The position numbers and the translations under genes were made by a program. From the NCBI GenBank assembly GCA_964545545.1, contig CAZJGK010000020.1, positions 1 to 41,357 of the forward strand: DNA of 41,357 nucleotides, read 5' to 3'. This stretch comes from JAHJTW01 sp964545545 (GTDB lineage: Bacteria; Krumholzibacteriota; Krumholzibacteriia; LZORAL124-64-63). The notes beneath the pieces were generated by a model that saw only the letters and a list, made by a program, of their open reading frames with translations, did not search any database and was not told the origin of the DNA. Positions 17,901-25,068 of this stretch are shown piece by piece (within the stretch, counting starts at the first letter, position 1; each line of letters opens with the position of its first letter).

Positions 17901-17997
17901 CGGCAGCGGCGAAATCATCCTTTTGGACCAGGCTGAAGGCCTGCTCCAGAAGATCCCAGTAGTGACTGTTTCCCGAGGGTTGATCATGTGGGCTCAT
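11992..17997 (-). CDS. giant 2001-aa protein resembling catalytically degenerate exonuclease-helicase fusion
   Basis: No single family is recognised. Read along the chain, motif order suggests three modules. (1) 311-480, DnaQ-like: D315, then AWSPAAVG (381-388) where VAHNxxFD is expected, then HQALSAG (467-473) where HxAxxDA is expected. (2) About 500-960, DinG-like: VLALDETFAPWTLPLLW (519-535) at the Walker A place, LSLLTGAC (781-788) like the TSATL motif, and KFLEGV...VLPELPGIP (886-913) like the FWEGVD...LPFxxP block. (3) About 1585-1990, UvrD-like SF1: GPAGTGRHE (1592-1600, Arg and His for Lys-Thr), IVLCEAQRF (1672-1680, Cys for the DEAQ Asp), LLLVTVDP (1696-1703), and SRVTTSLLVLY (1979-1989) like motif VI with its Arg. 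Catalytic residues are mostly replaced, so it is probably not an active enzyme. N-terminal 310 residues are helical. No signal peptide. It starts 75 bp after the S8 protease gene. Confidence 0.7.
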   Translation of the reverse strand: MSPHDQPSGNSHYWDLLEQAFSLVQKDDFAAAEAAFMAAEHQREISPGRVFLTEKLGDRLRLMLHRRDPGATAADSPGRWLQETGQFRQEFQKRADVMVREGLRLAGLRPEDEAETNQPVLERALFLVSRSRLFPSEPRSAVSLLKGIFRTGQKTGRPFDHQLVRHDLPLTEEDRLWLAAKGSDLLDAFIEQGGLIPGSPEAGEWARAILQILRREYFGSSSRLEAERSWLEAVSADRLLQQPGSCIVLYGQYLAQAPQAGTRTDEARLRLLEILANIDGLHLQVPRYQEALAALEPGLCGEGRQTSWRRKHALDCVGFRRPDIVGDQELAWASVGLEPDGSVGVVFWWDDQPRDVAFWRPGTEASDLDALLKRCGERIVAWSPAAVGCAAEQWEHPCGRHTVMGLAAALLEPLLPEGNFGLDDFLLLGLTEVGPWRRDWSERWGHPQLEPPRGNPTPASWRTRPAHQALSAGLLVLAMRTRLERADPSLRAGIRALGHRGDEAAWFLYELVGLGKPAVLALDETFAPWTLPLLWTRPGPWREREGVAEPGLAGDLQPDLGRNDLAIVTTGNCDSVMKAWGGDQAKWRVVWDRPDRARGMAFLAGNVLGPMTLIPPDGMVYDLGAALAMLDNLLSEARQGDPETVGLLPIFHWVRLVETHNGDLEDYIEIRNRTSCENEIYEAYGQVVRAVPRQAVADSGADGWSGQYIQRARKSGLVGGVGSALCLDKGALDARWGIFDGSDASWVFWDSAAVHRGLLRSGEGVVRNLHTLLYSRGHRHLSLLTGACWMPDVLGAYLEHLLQAYGHAYHLTLQDRRPPALKLVDQGIRPDARLLQSQALAAQAMWLQGQKEPRRLAVLVPQEDVQRRFWHDVARQDLPGIAIQSKFLEGVAGDAVFPAGLDVLVLPELPGIPEKFSAAATRTDPCAWAEMDVERRAWFELTLARCALELAGLMAGPWREVVVLDVRWCHMLWGRSRVCFDEPDTWSFTTAQQLAGAVDAQPVQLPDSGRASGPLASIPVAVNRWLGAHTELVAAPETPRVVAPQNITGGSSVILELGPSRNGWKPYADRVEMEREQGRLGTWMLMVSRTCDVRWSPVNERDHAPGCSVWHPGGFNQPPAAMVWVSPEQLADQDLLETIAQRPPVVIHVQDFAAWLPDAGHERHFAAMALRDLLQVHRRRLVLHAEQLDRLWSDFLTGLLGDRFQIVNPEHLTTALPVSAAGESRAEAPLSAGDESRAMGRRDWLLNRLLRGLRPLLTATRGADPGPSGLTSAHEQVSLKYLAWLSGLAEQEVALGIRVLRWALGVCGEHLPAVGVEGDLPGEPTMPPLREQSHAVLISHRYAELEHTLEKMGRDLAILVPLWFQGLAPGMRTWIDLELPPAGIDAADLLRLDALLGNWGYDGSRPGGLVYRGPGGILNTNLRWIGCDENAAGLTGELDARLERLQLRLSEMLDAAIETPGGFLVETGLREPGPRERDFLALGSALGFWRWLGPVSDQAVSLVDLLALADVAGKREHNPAWQLCAGLLGEAGGLDPAEDGSRGKDSASTSPLHGLRNLLSKEARSSTELQENITVVADAVAARKPGQLVLRGPAGTGRHETLVRGLALACGGRSLPPEVRVFCPDTAVAAHVSAEFLRWGQGMDYAVEIPDSGAVLSGQTGQLPATGAGQAIVLCEAQRFPADLRYKVSQLGRGRLLLVTVDPWASEETWENLFLTAPRPDQIRECFSQRRSSRRIWSAVRELFPAGRHFPAGAGSSVRGELSAEYAANLDQCLGRLFAEPVFSGPQAFLRVVAGVRSDLEYLGLSLGERGWSVVDEDKLEPWLTPGPREFLAIVTDLADSGRKPLCPRLIGGLEADSWSAWCAENRALVQQENLAGILDRLQGLGFLQEVMAHAPHRRRLHHLMRTWGPMGGEEFMATPLVAVALQLIHRELGIVVEADRHPTALLAQAGRLPGIWAPTLMYLCLGSEPVLRHYLHWSRVTTSLLVLYQERSPLPGAGRP

Positions 17998-18072
17998 GGC
18001 GAAAACCTAACACGGGATTTTCATGGTGTGGAGAGATAGTTTGTCCGCGTGCCGGATAATCATCCTGCGGGG

Positions 18073-21000
18073 TCAACGGGTCAGCGTCAGGCGCGTGGCC
18101 ACACGCCTTGCCCCTTGGCGCACCGTGGCCAGATACACCCCGGCCGGCAACGGCCGTCCCCGCGCATCGTCCCCATCCCAGAACCAACTGCCGGGATCCG
18201 CAGACAGGGCCTGCCTGAATAGCCGGCGGCCCCGCAGATCGTAAATCTCCAGGATTGCCGCGCCCCCGGCAGGAACACCTTTGGACCTGAAGTAAATCCG
18301 GCCGGAACCCGGGTTGGGGAAGGCCTCCAGAGCCCGTGGCGACTCCTGGTCCAGGGAGGCCGGTGAAAACGATTCCTGCAGGGCTGCGGCGCCACTGTTG
18401 CGGCCGTCGCCCCGCGCCGCCAACCAGAACGGCGCCCCAGGAAAGGCATTGCCCAGAGGTTGAATCCCCACCCGCGCATCCTGGACCAGGACCCGCAACA
18501 GGGTTCCCGGAGCGGGGACCAGCATGGCGCCCAAAAAGCTTACCGCTGGCGCATCCTCGCCGCCGACATCCAAAGGATCCCGCTGGGCAAGGGGATCGTC
18601 GTCGGGTCCGAGCCGGAACAGGCCTGTCACCGCTCCGGGCATGGTCTTCAAGCCGTAAAGCAGATCCTGCCACTGGAGGTGGACCAGGGCGACCGGTTCA
18701 TTGGCCCCGCCGCCCCCATTGTATTCCAAAGGAGGTGGCATCAGCACCTGGTCAAGGACCAGGGTGCTCTGGTCGGCCGTCGCTTCCACCAGAAAACCCG
18801 GCCAGGGAGGATCGGCGGCCGGGCCTGAGGGTCCCAGTCGGACGCAACCCAGGCTCCACCGGGCACCATCCCCGGCCAGGCCGTTGTCCATCAAACCCAC
18901 CAGGTCGACATTGAGCCCACCGAAACGGTAACCGCCCCCGACCACGGGGCTGGAGAGGGACCGCCAGCGGCCTCCCGCGGGGGCCGTCAGCAAGGCACCG
19001 TCGTCAGGGGCGGCCGCACCGTCTCCCCGCAGGACGCGCAGGGTCAGGTCATCCCCGGCGCCGGACCAGACCGGAACCACCACCTCGAGCAACCCGTCAC
19101 CATCGCGGTCGACCAGCACCGGCGGCAGGGCCAGAGTCTGACCCAAATCCAGGGGCCAACCCGGCAACGCGGCCAGATTCTCATCCAGAGCCGTGACGAA
19201 ACCGTCGCCAAAGGCCACCACCAAAGCCTCCCCTGAGTCGGGGACCAGACGGCCGGCCGCCGGAGCCAGGGGATTCAGGTGACCCAGATTGCGCATTCCC
19301 TGCAGAACCGGCCCGGCTTTCCAGGCACGGACGACCCCGATCTGATCAACCACCGATACCATGCGCCCGCCGTCTCCGGTCACCATGCCCACCGGTGGGG
19401 TCAAGGGTCGGTTGAAGTTCAATTCCACTTCTTGGTAGGTTCCGTCACCGGCAAAGAAATAAACCCGCCCGAAATTCGCGCTGGCGACAATTTCATCCCC
19501 GGGAACCAGGTCCAGATCCCAGGCCAGCGGCTGATTCAAGCCGCCTTGGCTGGAGGGACTGGGAAACAGGAAAACGGGCCAGCCGGGCCGGGGTACACCC
19601 TGCATGTCCACCACATTCAGGGCGCGGGCCACCGGATCCACCGTAACCCGGGAGGGGATGACCAGCTGGGGTTTGCCCCCGAAATCCAGATGAGCCAGAT
19701 TGGGAGCGCCCGTCGCAGGGCCGGGCAGGCTGAAATACCGGCCGCGGGCGGCAAAGGTGTCATCCTCACGCAGGCTCAGGTCAACGTCCCCCTGCCCTTG
19801 CTTGACCTTGACCACCGCGAGCAACCAGCGGCCCGGTTCGGGGGTGACGAAAACGGACTCGGCTCCCCCGGGGCCCTGATCATCGGCGCGCAAAACGGAC
19901 CCACCCTGCGGATCATCATCCAGCCAGCGGGGATCAACGACTTCGAGGCGGACATCCAGCCCGGGCGCCGGCGCAGCTTCGACCCGGTAACGAACCCCGG
20001 GACTGGTCACCAGCCTGCGGGCCATGACCGGCACTCCCGCCACGGCTCCCAGGGTGTCACCGGCGGTTTCGCCGGACCCCAGAGGTTGGCGCAAGGCGCG
20101 CACGGCGGCGTCGATGCGCAGCAGACCCCATCCCTGCAGGGAATCGGGCCCGGCCTGTGGCGGTAGGGAAAAAACACCGGAGCCATCGCCGGTCTCGGCC
20201 TCGGTGACGGGGGCACAGGTTGATTTCAGCACAGCTTCGATATTGCGGACCGAAGTGATGTTTCCCGGCAGGGCCAAGCCGGCGTCGCGCAAGGCGTCGC
20301 CGACCATATATACGGCCCCGGCCACGTGGGCGGCGGCCAGGCTCGTACCAACCCGCCCGTGGTAGGAGTCGTTGGGTTCATTATCGGCGGCGGTGATCCT
20401 TCCCGCCTCTATCAGCAACCCGCCCCCGGGGGCAACCAGATCCGGCTTGCCGAGGGTGCTTGTTCCCCGCCCGGAGTAGGCGGACACCGCGCCCTGATCA
20501 TCCACCGCCCCGACGGCCAGGACCTCGGGCAAACGCGCGGGATACCCCGGACCGCCGGGAGCGCTGCCCTGATTGCCCACCGCGGCCACGGGCACGATCC
20601 CGGCCGCGGCGAAGGCGGACATGGCATCGCTGATGCCGGCATCCTGATCCCAATTGACGGCACACAGCACAGCCCGGATCCGGTAAACGTCGGCATGGGC
20701 CAGAGTCCAGGAGCAGGCGGCCAGAAAGTCGCCCGCCCAGGTGCGCCATTCCCCGTCGAAATCATAGAATTTCACGATGGTGAGCCTGGCCGCAGGCGCC
20801 ATGCCGCGGTAGCGCTCCTGGACATGCCCACTGCCCCCGACAACCGAGGCCAGGGCCGTGCCATGATAGTGATAGTCCCAGGGACCGGCCGCCAACGGGA
20901 AATCATCCGTAACGTCGTGCCAGCCCACCACTTTGAATCCCTCGTCCAACGGCCAGCCGGAATCCGCCGGAGACCAATCTCCCGCGTCGCCGACCGCCGG

Positions 21001-21747
21001 AGGCGGGCCGTCGATGTCGTCATCCACCGGATCACCCAGGTCGCCATGGGCCGTGTCGCAGCCCGAGTCCAGGATGGCGACGGTGGCCGACCAATCCCGC
21101 CCCAAACGCCAGGGAGATTTCTCCAGCACGGGAACCCCGACCTGGCCCCGGCTTGTATCCAGGGCGGGAGTGCCGCACCTGTCCAGCAGCAGGCGACCGC
21201 CCAGATCCCGGCTCAGCAATAATGCCAGGCCGGGCTGGTCCACCGCCAGCACCTGAACCCCGCCTCCCAGCGCAAGATCATGCACCAGGTTCACATGGCC
21301 CGCCGCGGACTTGTCGGCCAGCACCCGGGCGACCTTCCCGCCGGACCCCAGATGCAGAACACGCAGACCGCCGGCCTGCCAGATCCCACCCGCCGGAGCC
21401 AGGCCCGGCGGTTGCGGCAGGGATTTCTCCTGTCCCGGCAGGAGCCCCTGATCCCCCGCGGCGAGCAGGCGCAGGTCCTGCCAGGAAACCGTTCCCCCCA
21501 CCCAGCCATCCAGGAAATCCTCGACTCCATTGCGGTCGTGGTCCAGGGTCAGATCGAATTGGCTGGCACTTCTGGAAGCGGAAGCCACGGCCACCGGCGG
21601 CGGCCCGATCACCAACAGCAGGGTAAGGGCGAACCCGATGATGAACCCGGGGCGGTGCCGACAACTGACGGCCGCAGGAGGGGCCGGAGCAACTCGCAAA
21701 ATGTTGCTGGCCGAACGTCGGGCGACAGCTGCGCGGAATCGAAGCAT
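18073..21747 (-). CDS. secreted subtilisin-like (S8) serine protease with C-terminal sorting-type domain
   Basis: An exported protease of 1224 residues. The N-terminus is basic and followed by a hydrophobic segment (about 33-55) with a probable signal cleavage near AVASA. The S8 triad is visible: Asp227 in AILDSGCD, His295 in HYHGTALAS and Ser469 in GTSLAAAHVAG, with oxyanion Asn392 in AVGNQGS. An Asp-rich DHDRNGVEDFLD just after the signal looks like a calcium loop. The region after the catalytic domain is beta-rich with FG-GAP/propeller-like segments such as VDRDGDGLLEVVVPV. The last 80 residues (FPNPGSGRIYF...GVYLATV) match the FlgD-like/type-IX-sorting style found in the FCB group. ATG at 21747 is chosen for AAGGA upstream; an in-frame GTG at 21786 is possible. 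The gene lies between yraN and the 2001-aa protein. Confidence 0.88.
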   Translation of the reverse strand: MLRFRAAVARRSASNILRVAPAPPAAVSCRHRPGFIIGFALTLLLVIGPPPVAVASASRSASQFDLTLDHDRNGVEDFLDGWVGGTVSWQDLRLLAAGDQGLLPGQEKSLPQPPGLAPAGGIWQAGGLRVLHLGSGGKVARVLADKSAAGHVNLVHDLALGGGVQVLAVDQPGLALLLSRDLGGRLLLDRCGTPALDTSRGQVGVPVLEKSPWRLGRDWSATVAILDSGCDTAHGDLGDPVDDDIDGPPPAVGDAGDWSPADSGWPLDEGFKVVGWHDVTDDFPLAAGPWDYHYHGTALASVVGGSGHVQERYRGMAPAARLTIVKFYDFDGEWRTWAGDFLAACSWTLAHADVYRIRAVLCAVNWDQDAGISDAMSAFAAAGIVPVAAVGNQGSAPGGPGYPARLPEVLAVGAVDDQGAVSAYSGRGTSTLGKPDLVAPGGGLLIEAGRITAADNEPNDSYHGRVGTSLAAAHVAGAVYMVGDALRDAGLALPGNITSVRNIEAVLKSTCAPVTEAETGDGSGVFSLPPQAGPDSLQGWGLLRIDAAVRALRQPLGSGETAGDTLGAVAGVPVMARRLVTSPGVRYRVEAAPAPGLDVRLEVVDPRWLDDDPQGGSVLRADDQGPGGAESVFVTPEPGRWLLAVVKVKQGQGDVDLSLREDDTFAARGRYFSLPGPATGAPNLAHLDFGGKPQLVIPSRVTVDPVARALNVVDMQGVPRPGWPVFLFPSPSSQGGLNQPLAWDLDLVPGDEIVASANFGRVYFFAGDGTYQEVELNFNRPLTPPVGMVTGDGGRMVSVVDQIGVVRAWKAGPVLQGMRNLGHLNPLAPAAGRLVPDSGEALVVAFGDGFVTALDENLAALPGWPLDLGQTLALPPVLVDRDGDGLLEVVVPVWSGAGDDLTLRVLRGDGAAAPDDGALLTAPAGGRWRSLSSPVVGGGYRFGGLNVDLVGLMDNGLAGDGARWSLGCVRLGPSGPAADPPWPGFLVEATADQSTLVLDQVLMPPPLEYNGGGGANEPVALVHLQWQDLLYGLKTMPGAVTGLFRLGPDDDPLAQRDPLDVGGEDAPAVSFLGAMLVPAPGTLLRVLVQDARVGIQPLGNAFPGAPFWLAARGDGRNSGAAALQESFSPASLDQESPRALEAFPNPGSGRIYFRSKGVPAGGAAILEIYDLRGRRLFRQALSADPGSWFWDGDDARGRPLPAGVYLATVRQGARRVATRLTLTR

Positions 21748-21922
21748 GCGGCATCCTTGGCGACGGGTAATCCCGGGCAACTCCACGGGGCCGAACCGTC
21801 ACCGGGAGACGACACCCTTATGCGGCATCCGCGTGACCGTGGCGCGGCCCGCATCGCTTCGGCGCTCATGGTGGGGTTGAGCCGGTGAGCCCGGCAACTG
21901 GTCGCCGATTGCGGACCATATG

Positions 21923-21951
21923 ATGGTAAGGATCTGTGTTTGCGACCGCAA
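21923..21951 (-). promoter_or_regulatory. possible promoter of the S8 protease gene
   Basis: After the yraN stop the minus strand has TTGCGG (21946-21951), a 17-nt spacer and TACCAT (21923-21928), the same -10 as the EF-G-like promoter at 39612. A small palindrome, ACCAT-CAT-ATGGT, covers the -10. It would give a leader of about 170 nt. The -35 matches only in its first half. Confidence 0.33.
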
Positions 21952-21957
21952 CAGACT

Positions 21958-22371
21958 TCAGCCCACCCCGCTGAGATGAACCAGACCCAGGCCCCGGCCA
22001 TCTCCTTTCAAACGGATGCCGATCACATCAAATCTCAGCCACACACCCGGCGGAATACCCTGCCGGAACACATATTGGCGGGCCATCCGCCGCATCAGCT
22101 CCAGTTTTCGGCCGTCCACCCGCGCGCAGGGATCCAGGGCGGAACCGGGGCCCGCCACCTTCACCTCCACAAACACGACCACGCCCGGACCTTCCATGAC
22201 CAGATCGATCTCGCCTCCGGGCAGCCGATACCGGCTCGCCAGGCAACGATACCCGCAATCCTCCAGATAGAGCCGGGCGATGGCCTCGCCCCGCTGCCCG
22301 CGCTGCGATGATAGGGACGTAGGGACCTCCAGCGGGAGAAATCTACGCGCAGGAGGCAAGGATCGGGCCAA
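21958..22371 (-). CDS. yraN: YraN family (UPF0102) nuclease-fold protein
   Basis: A small protein of the restriction-endonuclease fold, usually found beside rnhB, with no firmly established role. The 137 residues show the family pattern: GQRGEAIARLYLEDCGYRCL, then GEIDLVM and VVVFVEVKV, which hold the Asp and the ExK of the nuclease core. The frame opens at TTG 22371 without a good ribosome binding site, and the first 20 or so residues are unlike the family, so the start may lie further inside. It follows rnhB by 42 bp and ends the long housekeeping run. Confidence 0.85.
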   Translation of the reverse strand: MARSLPPARRFLPLEVPTSLSSQRGQRGEAIARLYLEDCGYRCLASRYRLPGGEIDLVMEGPGVVVFVEVKVAGPGSALDPCARVDGRKLELMRRMARQYVFRQGIPPGVWLRFDVIGIRLKGDGRGLGLVHLSGVG

Positions 22372-22413
22372 GGCGGGGACACCGTTGCACGGCGTTCCAT
22401 TCCCCGGGCGTCA

Positions 22414-23046
22414 TCAGAAAAGCCGACCTTGATCCAGTTCGGCCACCGGCCGATAGCTCATCCGGTGGATCGGGCATGGCCCCAGGGTCCGCAAGGCCAG
22501 CCCATGCCCCTTGACTCCGTAACCCTTGTGGGCGGCAAATCCGTAACCGGGAAAATGGTTTTCATAGGCGCGCATGATACGGTCGCGCAGGACCTTGGCG
22601 ACGATGGAGGCGGCGGCGATAGCGGCGCTGGTGGCATCGCCGCGCACCACTGCGCGGCACTGCAGGGGGCAATCCGGAACCCGGTTACCATCCACCAGAA
22701 CCAGGTCCGGCACCGGGTCCAATTTGGCCAGGGAACGACCCATGGCCTCCATGGTGGCCTGAAGAATGTTCTTGTGATCGATAATGGCGGGAGATACAGC
22801 GCAAGCGCCCCAGCTCGAGGCGCTTGCAAGAATGGCGACAAACAGCTCTTCCCGGCGGGAGGCCGTCAGTTGTTTGCTGTCGTTCAGACCAGGCAAGGCG
22901 CAACCGGGAGGCAAAACCACCGCAGCGGCCACGACGGGACCGGCCCAGGCGCCACGCCCCGCCTCATCCACGCCCGCAAGCATCAGCTTGCCCAGCCGGG
23001 ATTGCTCCCGGTCGAAGGCAACCAATCTGCCGACCCGAGCGCCCAA
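22414..23046 (-). CDS. rnhB: ribonuclease HII
   Basis: Cleaves the RNA strand of RNA-DNA hybrids and starts removal of misincorporated ribonucleotides. The 210-residue protein has the metal site AGVDEAGRG (Asp27, Glu28), the DLVLVDG strand with its third acidic residue, and the GDATSAAIAAASIVAKVLRD helix typical of type HII. HKGYGVKGH near the C-terminus is also typical. The start is taken as TTG 23046, 3 nt after the rplS stop, because the family needs residues ahead of the DEAGRG strand; there is no strong ribosome binding site, so coupling to rplS is likely. Confidence 0.95.
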   Translation of the reverse strand: MGARVGRLVAFDREQSRLGKLMLAGVDEAGRGAWAGPVVAAAVVLPPGCALPGLNDSKQLTASRREELFVAILASASSWGACAVSPAIIDHKNILQATMEAMGRSLAKLDPVPDLVLVDGNRVPDCPLQCRAVVRGDATSAAIAAASIVAKVLRDRIMRAYENHFPGYGFAAHKGYGVKGHGLALRTLGPCPIHRMSYRPVAELDQGRLF

Positions 23047-23049
23047 CGG

Positions 23050-23394
23050 CTAACGGCGGGCTTCGCGGATCCTGGCCTTACGGCCGGTGCGGCCACGCAA
23101 GTAATAGAGCTTGGCCCGGCGAATGCGACCCCGTTTCTTGACGGAGATGGCGTTCACGTTGGGGCTCTCCACAGGGAAGATCCTCTCGACGGCAACTCCG
23201 CCGCTGATCTTCCTCACGGTGATGGTGGCTTCCAGCCCCGTCCCCTGCCTGGCAATCACGGCCCCGATGAAATTCTGGATCCGTGACTTCTCACCCTCCT
23301 GGATCCGCACGGCGACATTGATGGTGTCCCCGATTTTGAAATCCGGAAGGTCGTCCCGCAGGCCGGTCGCCCGCATCTGTTCCACGATGTTCAT
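23050..23394 (-). CDS. rplS: 50S ribosomal protein bL19
   Basis: A structural protein at the interface of the ribosomal subunits. The 114-residue sequence is the usual length and has the family core FKIGDTINVAVRIQEGEKSR, GTGLEATITVRKIS and the basic tail AKLYYLRGRTGRKARI. The ATG at 23394 follows AGGAGG; the longer open frame adds 18 unrelated residues. It lies in the conserved order rpsP-(khpA)-rimM-trmD-rplS-rnhB, known from many bacteria. Confidence 0.97.
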   Translation of the reverse strand: MNIVEQMRATGLRDDLPDFKIGDTINVAVRIQEGEKSRIQNFIGAVIARQGTGLEATITVRKISGGVAVERIFPVESPNVNAISVKKRGRIRRAKLYYLRGRTGRKARIREARR

Positions 23395-23451
23395 CTCGTC
23401 CTCCTGAAATGGCTCTCCGGATGGAACAACTCGTTCACACCCGCTCACCGT

Positions 23452-24222
23452 CTATTCTTGACCCGTTGTATCTTCCCGGTCGTCCCTGGCGTCGTCCGCT
23501 GCCTGGTCCCGTTGGCCAAGTTCAGGCCGGCGCCCGTTTGTCCGCTCCGCAGCATTGTCGCGCCGCCACTGCTCGATCCTGGCATGATGCCCCGACAACA
23601 GAACCTCCGGCACCGTCAGTCCCCGGTAGTCCACCGGCTTGGTGTACCAGGCGCAATCCAGACCGCCTCTGCGGTGGGCGGTAAAGCTGTCATTGTCCGC
23701 CGAGTCCCGGTTGTGCAGGACGCCTTCGAGCCGCCGCACAACCGCATCGCACATCACCAGGGCCGGCAACTCTCCACCGGAAAGGACATAGTCGCCGATG
23801 GAAATTTCCCGCGTGACAACCAGTTCCCGGGCACGCTCATCAATGCCCTTGTAATGCCCGCAGATCAGGATCAATTCGCCCCTGGTCTGCAGTTCCTCCA
23901 CAAGCTCCAGCGTCAGCGCCTCATCAAAGGTATCACCCTGGGGCGTGGTCAAAATAACCATGGCCTCCGGATCGCGGCGGCATGATTCCACCGCCGAGAC
24001 CACCGGTGGCGCCATCATGATCATGCCTGCGCCGCCGCCGTATGCCGTGTCATCCACGGTGCGGTGCTTGTCCACCGCGAAATCCCGGATATCCACGACC
24101 TGATAATCCACCTGCCCCTGGCTGGCTGCCCGTCCGGGAATACTGGTCTCAAGCACCGTCCTGACCATATCCGGAAACAGGGTCAAGATGCGGATAACCG
24201 GTCGTTCATCCGACCCCGACAT
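23452..24222 (-). CDS. trmD: tRNA (guanine-37-N1)-methyltransferase
   Basis: Methylates G37 next to the anticodon to prevent +1 frameshifting, using S-adenosylmethionine bound in a trefoil knot. The 256-residue protein has the knot motifs YGGGAGMIM, GHYKGIDER and SIGDYVLSGGE and the C-terminal WYTKP and PEVLLSGHH blocks. The ATG at 24222 has AAGGG 8 nt before it and lies inside rimM, which it overlaps by 17 nt. The last 25 or so residues are an acidic, hydrophilic tail beyond the usual end. Confidence 0.96.
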   Translation of the reverse strand: MSGSDERPVIRILTLFPDMVRTVLETSIPGRAASQGQVDYQVVDIRDFAVDKHRTVDDTAYGGGAGMIMMAPPVVSAVESCRRDPEAMVILTTPQGDTFDEALTLELVEELQTRGELILICGHYKGIDERARELVVTREISIGDYVLSGGELPALVMCDAVVRRLEGVLHNRDSADNDSFTAHRRGGLDCAWYTKPVDYRGLTVPEVLLSGHHARIEQWRRDNAAERTNGRRPELGQRDQAADDARDDREDTTGQE

Positions 24223-24736
24223 CAAACAGCCCTTCCGGCGGATCGACGATCAAGTCGCCGTCCAGACCAGGGTCCGGCTTGAGGATGGGCGCCACGGCCG
24301 GGATCAGGACATCACCCGCCGCGGTGCCGACGACCAGCAGGTACTGCCCGCCCGTCCACCGCACCTCGCTGACGGTGCCGATTGCCGCGCCGTCGCTTGT
24401 CACCACCGGTCGACCCAGCCAGCGAAAAGGCAGACCCTGGGCCGGCCGGGGGAAATCATCTTCCAGATAACTTTCCCGCGTGAACCCGACCAGTCTGCCG
24501 ACCAGAGCCTCGGCCGCTTCGCGGCTATCACAGCCAATAGAACGCACCACTACACAACCGCCGACAGGGCGATGATTGGCAAGGTGCAGGCGGCGTCCGT
24601 CCTCCCACACCAGAAACTCGGATTCGAGCACCGGGACATGGAAATCCAGCAAAGGGTAGAGTTTGAACTCTCCCTTGAGTCCGACGGCCTTGACCACCTC
24701 CGCCATGGCCACGAAATGCCGTTCCTGCGCCGCCAA
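24206..24736 (-). CDS. rimM: ribosome maturation factor RimM
   Basis: Helps assemble the 30S head, working with uS19. The 176-residue protein has the N-terminal RimM barrel (AEVVKAVGLKGEFKLYPL) and the C-terminal PRC-like barrel (IGTVSEV...GGQYLLVV...VLIPAVAPILKPDPGLDG). The start is TTG at 24736, five bases after khpA; a GTG at codon 9 and an ATG at codon 11 fall too close to the first strand. Its 3' end overlaps trmD. Confidence 0.95.
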   Translation of the reverse strand: MAAQERHFVAMAEVVKAVGLKGEFKLYPLLDFHVPVLESEFLVWEDGRRLHLANHRPVGGCVVVRSIGCDSREAAEALVGRLVGFTRESYLEDDFPRPAQGLPFRWLGRPVVTSDGAAIGTVSEVRWTGGQYLLVVGTAAGDVLIPAVAPILKPDPGLDGDLIVDPPEGLFDVGVG

Positions 24737-24741
24737 ACCGC

Positions 24742-25068
24742 TTACTCCACGATCTCCAGCCCCAGGCGCTGGTCCGTCCTGGCGCTGACCGCCAACAGCA
24801 AGGTCCGCAGGGCCCGGGCTGTTTGCCCGCCCTTGCCGATAACCCGGCCCAGATCATCGGCATGGACCTTGACCCGGAAAACATCGCGGTCCCCCTCGTG
24901 CAGGATATCGATGTTCACGTCGTCCGGATGTTCAACCAAGTTGACCGTGATGTACGACAACAGCTCGACAACCCGCTCCTGCCCGATGGTCAATTCCTCT
25001 TCCGCAGCCTGCGCGAGAGCTTCCTTCACCTCGGCGCTGTCAAGGGGTCCGGTTTCCTTCTCGCTCAT
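24742..25068 (-). CDS. khpA: KH-domain RNA-binding protein KhpA
   Basis: A small RNA-binding protein conserved between rpsP and rimM in many bacteria; in Gram-positives it pairs with KhpB/Jag. The single KH domain is clear: the loop GRVIGKGGQTARALRTLL carries the GKGG motif. At 108 residues it is about 30 longer than usual. The extra part is an acidic N-terminal segment (about 1-30, rich in Glu and Ala) similar in character to the tail of the neighbouring bS16. ATG at 25068 overlaps the rpsP stop as ATGA. Confidence 0.92.
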   Translation of the reverse strand: MSEKETGPLDSAEVKEALAQAAEEELTIGQERVVELLSYITVNLVEHPDDVNIDILHEGDRDVFRVKVHADDLGRVIGKGGQTARALRTLLLAVSARTDQRLGLEIVE

